Assembly (NCBI GenBank): GCA_002410125.1
Contig: DHQH01000065.1
Span: 1-8,594 of the forward strand
Length of the DNA stretch: 8,594 nt
Direction of reading: 5' to 3'
From: Alphaproteobacteria bacterium UBA5343
GTDB lineage: Bacteria > Pseudomonadota > Alphaproteobacteria > RF32 > UBA5343
Each line of letters opens with the position of its first letter. Within the stretch, counting starts at the first letter, position 1. The notes below the pieces were generated by a model. That model saw only the letters and a list, made by a program, of their open reading frames with translations, was not told the origin of the DNA and searched no databases. The translations under genes and the position numbers were made by a program. Below, one piece after another: positions 1 to 6,159 of the stretch.

Positions 1-616
1 CGGAGGTTAATCCTCTGAGTGGAAACCAGTCGAGATAGGCACCGCCAGCAAAGATTACAATTAGAAATACGGCGAATAAAAAAACAGGGATTGCTGATCC
101 TAAAATGATTATGAAGCTGGTATAAAAATCATATTTACTGCCATCTAAAATGGCTTTTTTCACTCCTAGAGGAATTGATATAAGATAGATGATTAGAGTT
201 GACCAAAGTCCAAGTGAAATTGAGACTGGCATTCTTTGTTTGATTAATTCTAATACAGAAATATCTTTGTAAAAAGAGTTCCCAAAATCAAAACAGATAT
301 AATCTTTTAGCATTTTGAAGAATCGGATATGGAGTGGTTTATCGAATCCGAATTGAGCTTCTAATTCTTTGATAAAATCTTCTGGTACCCCTCTAGCTCC
401 TATATATTTAGAATTTGCTTTAGAGGTAATAGAAGTGGTGGAGGTGCCTCCAGAAAATTTGGCAGTTGAGCTGGTTTGTACACCTTGATATTTAGCAAGG
501 ATATTTTCAATTGGCCCACCTGGGGAGAGTTGAATAAACAAGAAATTACAAAGCATTATCCCAAAAAGGGTAAGAGGAATTAAGCATAATCTTTTTATGA
601 TATAATTTTTCATCAT
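1..616 (-). CDS. yejB: YejB-type peptide ABC transporter permease (partial, C-terminus off left edge)
   Basis: Inner-membrane permease of a YejABEF-type oligopeptide importer. It pairs with a YejE permease and a YejF ATPase, neither of which is in the window. The first 205 residues are visible and the frame is open to the left edge. The first membrane helix (about residues 10-30) is followed by the APGGP-like SPGGP (31-35). Next is a Ser/Thr/Gly-rich periplasmic loop, then GFDKPLHIRFFKMLKDYI (90-107), FDFGNS (109-114), PVSISLGLWSTLIIYLISIP (130-149) and FPLRGL (198-203). All of these match remembered E. coli YejB block by block. The start is ATGATG: the first ATG (614-616) overlaps the yejA stop as ATGA, and the second lies at 611-613. 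A GAGGA Shine-Dalgarno at 623-627 sits 6 or 9 bases upstream and serves either. The general peptide-permease family (DppB/OppB) is the alternative, but the loop sequence favours YejB. Confidence 0.93.
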   Translation of the reverse strand, partial: MMKNYIIKRLCLIPLTLFGIMLCNFLFIQLSPGGPIENILAKYQGVQTSSTAKFSGGTSTTSITSKANSKYIGARGVPEDFIKELEAQFGFDKPLHIRFFKMLKDYICFDFGNSFYKDISVLELIKQRMPVSISLGLWSTLIIYLISIPLGVKKAILDGSKYDFYTSFIIILGSAIPVFLFAVFLIVIFAGGAYLDWFPLRGLTS

Positions 617-2433
617 TTCTTATCCTCTTTTATCCACCAGGTCATTAATTGATAGCCGTTAGGTGGGGTGATTTTTGGTATTCCAAAAATGTTTTTATAA
701 GCAATCCTACTATAGGGTAAGTGCCAATGCGGGATTGCATAATACTCTTTTAATAATATTCTATCTAAACATTTAGTCGCAATAACTAAATTATCTTTGG
801 TGTTAGAAGATATGATTTTTTCAATGATAGAATCGATGGCTGGATGTTGGATACCAATAATATTTCTGCTGCCGAATCTGGTAGCAGCTTCACTGCCCCA
901 ATATTCTTTTTGTTCGTTGCCTGGTAGGTGGCTTTGAGGGAATGAACCAATTATCATATCGAAGTCAAATTTGTCGTAACGGTTTTTATAGATGTTTACA
1001 TCTAATTTTTTGAGATTTGCTTTGATGCCAATTTTTGCAAGATTATTGATGAATGGCATAAGAACTCTATCAAAAGTATTACCGTTAGCTGCATTAGTTA
1101 TTATTTCAAATTCTAATGTTTGTTTGGTTTGTAGATTAGTCATTTTTCCATCAATAAAATCATAACCAGATTGTTTTAATAATTTTACGGCTTGTCTTAA
1201 ATGAGTTCTTACATCCATAAAGTTTTTATTATAAGGGATGTTTGGTAGAGGAGAAAAAATATCTTTTGGAAGTATATCTTTATATGGAGCTAATAATTTT
1301 ATTTCTTCAGTATTTGGTAGTCCTTGGGCTGATAGCTCTGAGTTATCAAAAAAGCTAGTGGTTCTTTTATATTGATTGTAAAATAAATGTTTATTTGCCC
1401 ATTCAAAATTAAAGGTTAAGCTGATGGCTTTTCTAACATTTCTATCTTGGAATTTGTCTTTTCTTATGTTGAAGAAAAAGGCTTGCATTTGTGGTATTCT
1501 TTGATGGGGAATTTCGGCTTTTATAATATCACCATTTTTAATTGCGGGGAAATCATAAGAGGTTGCCCATAATTTGGAGATATATTCTTCCCTTAAATCT
1601 AAATCACCAGAGCTTAGGGCTTGGAGTGAAATTGTGGTGTCTTTGTAATAATCAAATTGGAGGGTATCAAAATTATATGTACCAATATTGACATTTAAAT
1701 CTTTAGCCCAATAGTTTTTTACTCTTTGAAATGTGAGTTGTTTACCTGCTTGAATTTTAGATAATCTATAAGGTCCAGAGCCTAAGGGGATTTCTAAAGT
1801 AGTTTTGGTGAAGTCTTTATTTTTCCAGTAATGTTTAGGTAAAATTGGCATTTGTCCGATGATTAGAGGTAGTTCTTTATTATTAGAATTTTGTTTAAAA
1901 TCGAATCGAATAAAAGAATCGTTAATAGTGGTAACTTGTTTCACATCACTATAGTAAATACGATAAAATGGAGAGCCTTTTGAACGCAATATTTCAAAGG
2001 TGAATTTTATATCACTAGCTGTGATTTTTTTACCATCATGGAATTTGGCTTTGGGGTTTATTTCAAAAGCTATCCATGATTTGTTTGATGGTTGATGGAT
2101 TTTGCTTGCGACAAGTCCATAAGCTGAATAGTGGTCATCGGCGGATTGAGTTAGCAAGGTGTCATAAATTAGCATTATTTGGGGTGATGCTATGCCTTTT
2201 ATTATGAATGGGTTTAAACTATCAAAAGTACCATAAACTGGGTGTTTAATCTTACCTCTTTTAGGCGCTAGAGGATTGACATAATCAAAATGTGTAAAAC
2301 CTTCCTTATATTTAGGTTCTCCAAAAACAGAAATAGATTTGGTTATTAATATTTCACTTGCAAAAGTGGTTTGTGGTAAAGATGTAATCATTACCATTAT
2401 TAGGATTGTACATATATATTTCCTAGTCATCAT
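613..2433 (-). CDS. yejA: YejA-type periplasmic peptide-binding protein
   Basis: Extracellular solute-binding protein, family 5, that delivers peptides to the YejB-containing permease. It has 606 residues, close to the roughly 604 of E. coli YejA. A Sec signal peptide covers residues 1-25 (MMTRK, hydrophobic ICTILIMVMI, predicted cleavage after T-F-A). It has no lipobox, so it should be a soluble periplasmic protein. Matches to remembered YejA run the whole length: FGEPKY (37-42), FDYVNPLAPKRG (49-60), FHDGKKITASDIKFTFE (131-147), GSGPYRL (218-224), RVKNYWAKDLNVN (237-249), DRNVRKAISLTFNFEW (330-345). The gene begins inside the last codons of the upstream membrane-protein gene (11-bp overlap) and ends in a 4-bp overlap with yejB. 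Its own ribosome site is weak: AGGT lies 1 base before the first ATG and 4 before the second. Translation is therefore probably coupled to the upstream gene. Substrate could be general oligopeptides, microcin C-like peptides or muropeptides; the sequence does not decide. Confidence 0.95.
   Translation of the reverse strand: MMTRKYICTILIMVMITSLPQTTFASEILITKSISVFGEPKYKEGFTHFDYVNPLAPKRGKIKHPVYGTFDSLNPFIIKGIASPQIMLIYDTLLTQSADDHYSAYGLVASKIHQPSNKSWIAFEINPKAKFHDGKKITASDIKFTFEILRSKGSPFYRIYYSDVKQVTTINDSFIRFDFKQNSNNKELPLIIGQMPILPKHYWKNKDFTKTTLEIPLGSGPYRLSKIQAGKQLTFQRVKNYWAKDLNVNIGTYNFDTLQFDYYKDTTISLQALSSGDLDLREEYISKLWATSYDFPAIKNGDIIKAEIPHQRIPQMQAFFFNIRKDKFQDRNVRKAISLTFNFEWANKHLFYNQYKRTTSFFDNSELSAQGLPNTEEIKLLAPYKDILPKDIFSPLPNIPYNKNFMDVRTHLRQAVKLLKQSGYDFIDGKMTNLQTKQTLEFEIITNAANGNTFDRVLMPFINNLAKIGIKANLKKLDVNIYKNRYDKFDFDMIIGSFPQSHLPGNEQKEYWGSEAATRFGSRNIIGIQHPAIDSIIEKIISSNTKDNLVIATKCLDRILLKEYYAIPHWHLPYSRIAYKNIFGIPKITPPNGYQLMTWWIKEDKK
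623..630 (-). promoter_or_regulatory. Ribosome binding site of yejB inside yejA
   Basis: On the minus strand this reads AAAGAGGA, lying within the last codons of yejA. It is 6 bases from the first and 9 bases from the second of the tandem ATG codons of yejB. It is much better than the site in front of yejA, so yejB can probably initiate on its own as well as by coupling. Confidence 0.55.
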
Positions 2434-3742
2434 TACCTGTTTTTAAGTAATTATTTTTCCAATTTGAAAATGGAAAATCATCATCATTTGCTAGTTTATT
2501 ATCTGTTTGTTGTTCGTCTGTTATAGTTGAGTCATTATTGTCTTCTACAGTTTCTCTAATTTCGATAACTGGCTCTGTTCTGATAGGTTTTTCATTGATT
2601 TCTAAATTTTCTTTTTTATTAGTAGAATCTTCAATTTGCGAATCGCTATCTTCAATCATATTTTCAATTTCAAAAAGATTTTTTTCCAGCAAGTCAAGAT
2701 CGTTATTTGTTTGTTTGAAATATCTTGAAAATGGATTTTTAATAGATTTTGAAATTGTTTCTTCTTTTGTGGTTTCTGTTGCTTCTTCAGAAGTAATTGT
2801 TTCGTTTTTAATTTCTTGTGATATTGGATTCTCAATAGGTTTTTCTTCAATTGTGGCTTTTTCTTCTTCTATAGTTTGAACAGTTGGAGAAGTTTCTTTA
2901 ATATCAGTACTAATATCTGTTTGTGGAGGAATTTGCATTTCTGGTTCTTCATCCATATTTACTTCAGGGGTTAGGGTTGTTTCCTCAGTTTCGTTATAAG
3001 TATCATATTCATTGGTGGTTGGAGTATTAATAGTTTGGAGGTTTAGTTTATCAATTACAGGAGCTAGAATAGCAAATACTCTACCTAAAATTCCATTTTC
3101 TATAACATCAGATATGAATCTTTCTTTGTCGTGATGATCAAGTAAGTTTATTAATTTTTCATATCTAACACCAAATTCAATTAATGAGCCTGATAACATA
3201 TTATCTTTTAAGGCTTTTTGGTGGATTTTATCAGCGAACCCAGGATATTGTTGAATGTTTTCTAATAGGATTTTACAAAATGCCCATTTATTACCATTGC
3301 CAATTCTTTGCCAAACATTTGCAGCGGCTTCTGCTGAAATAATACCACAACGAGTGATGATTTCACAAAGTAACTCATTCATATCCATAATGGTTAAATC
3401 AACCCTGTCTAACATTGATGAACTTTTAGCTTGTTGTTGGATTTCAATCATAGATCTTACAACAGCTTCGTTATGTTCATTAGTTCTTTTTGATTGGTTT
3501 ATAAGAGCATCCATATGTCTGGTTTGTTTTTTTAGAGCTAGTGAGTGTTGGATGAAGGCGATAATAATCCATAAAAAGATGATAGGGGATACAGAAGCTG
3601 CGATAATATTGGAGATGTCCACAGGAGAGCTTTTCATCAGGGCTTCAAAGCCTATAGTGTCTTTTATATAGAAGAAAGCTGTTCCTAACCAAAGTAAAGA
3701 TATGCAAATTGCTGATGAAAATAATGTAATTAACCCTATCAC
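2423..3742 (-). CDS. Uncharacterised membrane protein with coiled coil and acidic disordered tail
   Basis: I do not recognise a named family. The 439 residues divide clearly. Two hydrophobic helices (about 3-25 and 44-66) form a hairpin. A polar, probably coiled-coil stretch follows (68-105, Gln/Lys/Arg-rich). A mostly helical soluble domain spans about 108-233, with AAANVWQRIG (139-148), GVRYEKLINLLDHHDKERFI (191-210) and LGRVFAILAPV (219-229). A very acidic, Glu/Thr/Ser/Asn-rich low-complexity tail runs from about 236 to the end, interrupted by NPFSRYF (336-342) and a short helix (LDLLEKNLFEIENM, 349-362). The start is GTG, chosen because AAGGAA lies 9 bases upstream and no ATG precedes it in frame. 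It is the first gene of the cluster and overlaps yejA by 11 bp, so it is very likely co-transcribed and translationally coupled. This suggests, without proving, a role linked to the transporter or the envelope. The alternative is an unrelated protein that merely shares the transcript. Confidence 0.85.
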   Translation of the reverse strand: MIGLITLFSSAICISLLWLGTAFFYIKDTIGFEALMKSSPVDISNIIAASVSPIIFLWIIIAFIQHSLALKKQTRHMDALINQSKRTNEHNEAVVRSMIEIQQQAKSSSMLDRVDLTIMDMNELLCEIITRCGIISAEAAANVWQRIGNGNKWAFCKILLENIQQYPGFADKIHQKALKDNMLSGSLIEFGVRYEKLINLLDHHDKERFISDVIENGILGRVFAILAPVIDKLNLQTINTPTTNEYDTYNETEETTLTPEVNMDEEPEMQIPPQTDISTDIKETSPTVQTIEEEKATIEEKPIENPISQEIKNETITSEEATETTKEETISKSIKNPFSRYFKQTNNDLDLLEKNLFEIENMIEDSDSQIEDSTNKKENLEINEKPIRTEPVIEIRETVEDNNDSTITDEQQTDNKLANDDDFPFSNWKNNYLKTGNDD

Positions 3743-3751
3743 TGTACCAAA

Positions 3752-3757
3752 TTCCTT
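3752..3757 (-). promoter_or_regulatory. Shine-Dalgarno deciding a GTG start
   Basis: On the minus strand this reads AAGGAA, 9 bases before the GTG at 3740-3742. No in-frame ATG or TTG with a better-placed site is visible nearby, so this motif is the main reason for calling GTG as the start of the membrane protein. Confidence 0.6.
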
Positions 3758-3797
3758 ATTTTTTTATGTTTATTATTAATTTTTATCCTAGTTTTAC

Positions 3798-3826
3798 TTG
3801 AAAATCAATTAAACTTCTATTAAATT
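3798..3826 (+). promoter_or_regulatory. Possible sigma-70-type promoter for accA
   Basis: TTGAAA (3798-3803) and TAAATT (3821-3826) are separated by 17 bases. They match the -35 and -10 consensus at 5 of 6 and 4 of 6 positions. Transcription would begin near 3833 and leave a leader of about 49 bases before accA. An alternative pair, TTGTGT (3835-3840) with TACAAT (3857-3862, 16-base spacer), would start transcription on top of the ribosome site and is less likely. The DNA is very AT-rich, so chance matches are common. The opposite-strand promoter for the membrane protein-yejAB cluster must also lie in 3743-3881, but I see no convincing pair for it. Confidence 0.35.
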
Positions 3827-3842
3827 CACAGTAATTGTGTGA
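3826..3842. repeat. Short inverted repeat, operator-like
   Basis: TCACA (3826-3830) and TGTGA (3838-3842) are perfect inverted arms around 7 bases. They lie at the predicted accA transcription start in the divergent gap. The arms are in the opposite order to a CRP site (TGTGA-N6-TCACA), so this is not a CRP box. It could be an operator or a chance match; 5-bp arms are weak evidence. Confidence 0.3.
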
Positions 3843-3868
3843 GCAGTTATTTATATTACAATAATTTT

Positions 3869-3875
3869 AAGAGGT
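3869..3875 (+). promoter_or_regulatory. Ribosome binding site of accA
   Basis: AAGAGGT lies 6 bases before the ATG at 3882. It is the best Shine-Dalgarno in the window by position and match, and it fixes the accA start. Confidence 0.65.
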
Positions 3876-3881
3876 AATTTA

Positions 3882-4850
3882 ATGGAAATTAATAGTTCGG
3901 GTATTCAGATTTTAGAATTTGAAAAAGGTATTTCTGATTTAGAAAATAAAATAGAATCGTTGAAAAGACTATCAGAAGATGATGGAATTAATATTTCGGA
4001 TGAAGTTGTAAAACTACAAACAAAATTAGATAAACAAATAAAAAGCATCTATAGTAAATTATCTCCTTGGGATAAAGCACTTGTTGCAAGACATCCTAGT
4101 CGTCCGCATTGTTTAGATTATGTAACATCATTAATTGAAGATTTTACTCCGCTTGCTGGAGATAGAGCTTTTGCTGATGATGAGGCAATGATTTCTGGTA
4201 TGGGTAGATTTAGAGGTCAATCAGTAGTAGTTCTTGGTCAAGAAAAAGGTAGCGATATTGAAACTAGAATTAAACATAATTTTGGTATGGCAAAACCTGA
4301 AGGTTATAGAAAAGCTCAAAGATTGATGGATCTTGCAAATAAATTTAAAATGCCAATTATTTCTTTTGTTGATACATCTGGGGCATATCCAGGGGTTGAA
4401 GCTGAAGCTAGAGGTCAAGCAGAAGCTATTGCAAAATCAATTGAAAAATGTTTAGAAGTTGAAGTGCCAATCATTAGTATCATTATTGGTGAAGGCGGTT
4501 CAGGTGGTGCTATTGCGATTGCTGCAGCTAATAAAGTGATTATGCTTGAGCATTCAATTTACTCTGTTATTTCACCAGAGGGTTGTGCTTCAATTCTTTG
4601 GAGAGCAGGAGATAAAGCAAAAACTGCTGCTGAAGCTCTTAAATTTACAGCCCAAGATTTAAAAGAATTAAAATTAATTGATGAAATTATTAAAGAGCCA
4701 GTTGGTGGGGCTCATCGTTCAAAATTAGAAACTATGAAATTGGTTGAAGAATCAATTGCTAGAAATCTAAAAGAGTTTGAAGGTATGAGTGGTAAAGATG
4801 TGAAGGCTAAGAGGGGAGACAAATTCCTTAAAATGGGTCGAAATATTTAA
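3882..4850 (+). CDS. accA: Acetyl-CoA carboxylase carboxyltransferase subunit alpha
   Basis: Cytoplasmic subunit of acetyl-CoA carboxylase. With AccD it moves the carboxyl group from biotin on AccB to acetyl-CoA, giving malonyl-CoA, the committed step of fatty-acid synthesis. It has 322 residues against about 319 in E. coli. The helical N-terminus (1-60) carries the usual LE..I..L spacing. The carboxyltransferase core then follows family landmarks in order: ARHPSRPHCLDY (69-80), LAGDRAFADD (91-100), HNFGMAKPEGYRKAQRLM (132-149), FKMPIISFVDTSGAYPG (155-171), the glycine-rich oxyanion loop GEGGSGGA (203-210), ISPEGCASILWR (230-241) and KELKLIDEII.EP.GGAHR (261-279). The start has a good AAGAGGT site. 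The gene is divergent from the membrane protein-yejAB cluster and appears monocistronic, since a strong terminator lies 127 bases after its stop. accD and the biotin subunits are not in the window. Confidence 0.98.
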   Translation: MEINSSGIQILEFEKGISDLENKIESLKRLSEDDGINISDEVVKLQTKLDKQIKSIYSKLSPWDKALVARHPSRPHCLDYVTSLIEDFTPLAGDRAFADDEAMISGMGRFRGQSVVVLGQEKGSDIETRIKHNFGMAKPEGYRKAQRLMDLANKFKMPIISFVDTSGAYPGVEAEARGQAEAIAKSIEKCLEVEVPIISIIIGEGGSGGAIAIAAANKVIMLEHSIYSVISPEGCASILWRAGDKAKTAAEALKFTAQDLKELKLIDEIIKEPVGGAHRSKLETMKLVEESIARNLKEFEGMSGKDVKAKRGDKFLKMGRNI

Positions 4851-4872
4851 TTTTAAGAGTATCTTCGTTGTC

Positions 4873-4917
4873 GATTATTTTGCTCAAGTACTAAAGATGT
4901 ACTAGTCGCAAACAATC
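4873..4917. repeat. Imperfect palindrome in the accA-rmuC spacer
   Basis: Nested inverted arms can be read outward from a 7-base centre. AGTAC (4887-4891) pairs with GTACT (4899-4903), TTTGC (4879-4883) with GCAAA (4908-4912), and GATT (4873-4876) with AATC (4914-4917). Small asymmetric bulges separate the steps. It lies in the 3' untranslated region of accA, between the stop codon and the terminator. It could be an RNA hairpin protecting the message end, or a copy of a dispersed palindromic element. I cannot tell from one copy. Confidence 0.5.
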
Positions 4918-4933
4918 TCCTAGAATATATCTC

Positions 4934-4952
4934 TTATAATTAAAGATTATAA
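4934..4952. repeat. Perfect 7-bp inverted repeat
   Basis: TTATAAT (4934-4940) and ATTATAA (4946-4952) flank the 5-base loop TAAAG. All pairs are A-T, so an RNA hairpin would be weak. The left arm also contains a perfect -10 hexamer TATAAT (4935-4940), but no credible -35 stands 16-18 bases upstream. No poly-T follows, so it is not itself a terminator. Confidence 0.45.
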
Positions 4953-4976
4953 ATTTATCAGATTAGTGTAAGTAAT

Positions 4977-5009
4977 AAAAAAGCTGTCTATTTTTAGATG
5001 GCTTTTTTT
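4977..5009 (+). terminator. Rho-independent terminator after accA
   Basis: A 14-bp stem pairs 4977-4990 (six A, then GCTGTCTA) with 4995-5008 (TAGATGGC, then six T) around a TTTT loop. Two of the pairs are G-U, at the T-G and G-T positions next to the GC. The run of seven T at 5003-5009 forms the U-tract. The A-tract on the left arm makes the stem nearly symmetrical, so it could also work on the opposite strand, but no minus-strand gene ends here. It separates accA from rmuC. Confidence 0.85.
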
Positions 5010-5061
5010 ATTATATGGTTTAAGATGATTACAGATGATTTATATATGGAGATGTTGTTAA

Positions 5062-6159
5062 ATGGGTGTTTTTGAAATAGTTGTTATTACATTATTAGTT
5101 TTGTTGGTTGTGGCTTTGGTTTATTTAGGACTGAAGAAGGATGGAAATAAAGAAATTGATGAGGTTAAAAAGCAGCAAATAGAATTGATGGGGCGTATTT
5201 CACAAATGGTGGAGATGCAACATAATAGTTCAAAAAGCATTAATGATAGTATTAGTGAACAAAAATTATCGACTCTTAAAATTATGGATGAGAGGCTCGC
5301 TGATATTACAAGGAGAGTTGGGCAAGGCTTAAATGAAAATACAGAGAAAACCTCTCAAACTCTACAAGATTTAAGAGAGAGATTAGCCAAGATTGATTCT
5401 GCTCAAAAGAATATTTCGGAGCTTTCAGAAAAAGTGGTTGGTTTGCAAGAAGTATTGTCTAATAAACAAGCAAGGGGTGCTTTTGGTGAGGTGCAATTAA
5501 ATGATTTAGTAACCTCGATTTTGCCGCCTTCGGCTTATCAATTCCAAGCAACATTATCAAATAGTAAAAGAGCAGATTGTCTTTTAACCTTGCCGAATCC
5601 TCCAGGGGCGATAGTGATTGATGCGAAGTTCCCATTGGAGAGTTATCATCAACTTAGAAATGCGAAGAGTGATAATGATAAGATAGTTGCAAGCAGAGCT
5701 TTTGGGGCGGATATATTAAAACATGTGAAAGATATATCTGAGAAATATATTATCAATGGCGAGACCGCCGAATCGGCTTTAATGTTTCTTCCGTCAGAAG
5801 CTGTTTATGCAGAACTTCATGCTAATTTTTCAGATATTGTTGATAGATCTTATAAGTCTAAAGTTTGGATTGTGAGCCCGACAACTTTAATGGCAACTCT
5901 TAATACGATTAGAGCGATACTTAAAGATGCGAATATGAGAGAGCAAGCAAGCGTTATCCAAAAAGAAGTTATGGTGTTATTTGAAGATATTAAGAGGCTT
6001 GATAAGAGAGTAAGCAATCTAAGGGGGCATTTTAACTTAGCGAATAAGGATATTGATGAGATAACAACATCTTCAAACAAGATTTCATCTCGTGCAATTA
6101 AGATTGAAAAGATACAAGTTGGTGAGGCTGATGCAACAGAGTTACTTGCTGGGGATTAA
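5062..6159 (+). CDS. rmuC: DNA recombination protein RmuC (PD-(D/E)XK-type fold)
   Basis: RmuC-family protein. E. coli mutants show altered recombination at inverted repeats, and the exact biochemical activity remains poorly defined. The 365 residues are fewer than the roughly 475 of E. coli because the N-terminal region is shorter. One membrane anchor (about 4-24) is followed by a charged coiled-coil region (about 30-135) and the RmuC domain (about 137-345). Nuclease-fold residues are visible: ARGAFGEVQL with E143, RADCLLTLP with D172, and VIDAKFPLESY with D187-x-K189. Family blocks MFLPSEAVYAEL (241-252), VWIVSPTTLMATLNTI (268-283) and the C-terminal long helix follow. The start has GGAG 10 bases upstream (5048-5051). 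No clear promoter is seen between the accA terminator and the gene. Its stop TAA overlaps the rodA stop on the other strand by 4 bp. Confidence 0.95.
   Translation: MGVFEIVVITLLVLLVVALVYLGLKKDGNKEIDEVKKQQIELMGRISQMVEMQHNSSKSINDSISEQKLSTLKIMDERLADITRRVGQGLNENTEKTSQTLQDLRERLAKIDSAQKNISELSEKVVGLQEVLSNKQARGAFGEVQLNDLVTSILPPSAYQFQATLSNSKRADCLLTLPNPPGAIVIDAKFPLESYHQLRNAKSDNDKIVASRAFGADILKHVKDISEKYIINGETAESALMFLPSEAVYAELHANFSDIVDRSYKSKVWIVSPTTLMATLNTIRAILKDANMREQASVIQKEVMVLFEDIKRLDKRVSNLRGHFNLANKDIDEITTSSNKISSRAIKIEKIQVGEADATELLAGD

Noticed and set aside
2538..2879. Open frame on the plus strand, Ser/Phe/Ile-rich
   Set aside because: It is the exact antisense of the Glu/Thr/Lys-rich tail of the minus-strand membrane protein. 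Its low-complexity composition is what reverse-complemented acidic codons give, and it has no ribosome site.
3255..3671. Open frame on the plus strand, 138 residues
   Set aside because: It is antisense to the conserved helical and membrane part of the minus-strand gene, with no family resemblance or start signal.
5023..5040. Direct repeat AGATGATT at a 10-base period upstream of rmuC
   Set aside because: Two 8-base copies in AT-rich DNA, with only a degraded third (AGATGTT at 5050-5056), are too short to call an element or binding array.
5019..5046. TTTAAG-N16-TATATA as an rmuC promoter
   Set aside because: Transcription would start inside or after the GGAG ribosome site, and the -35 match is poor.
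4851..5061. Possible tRNA or small protein gene in the accA-rmuC spacer
   Set aside because: No cloverleaf arms or TTC-loop consensus can be found. The ATG at 4897 meets a stop after one codon, and no other short frame has a ribosome site.
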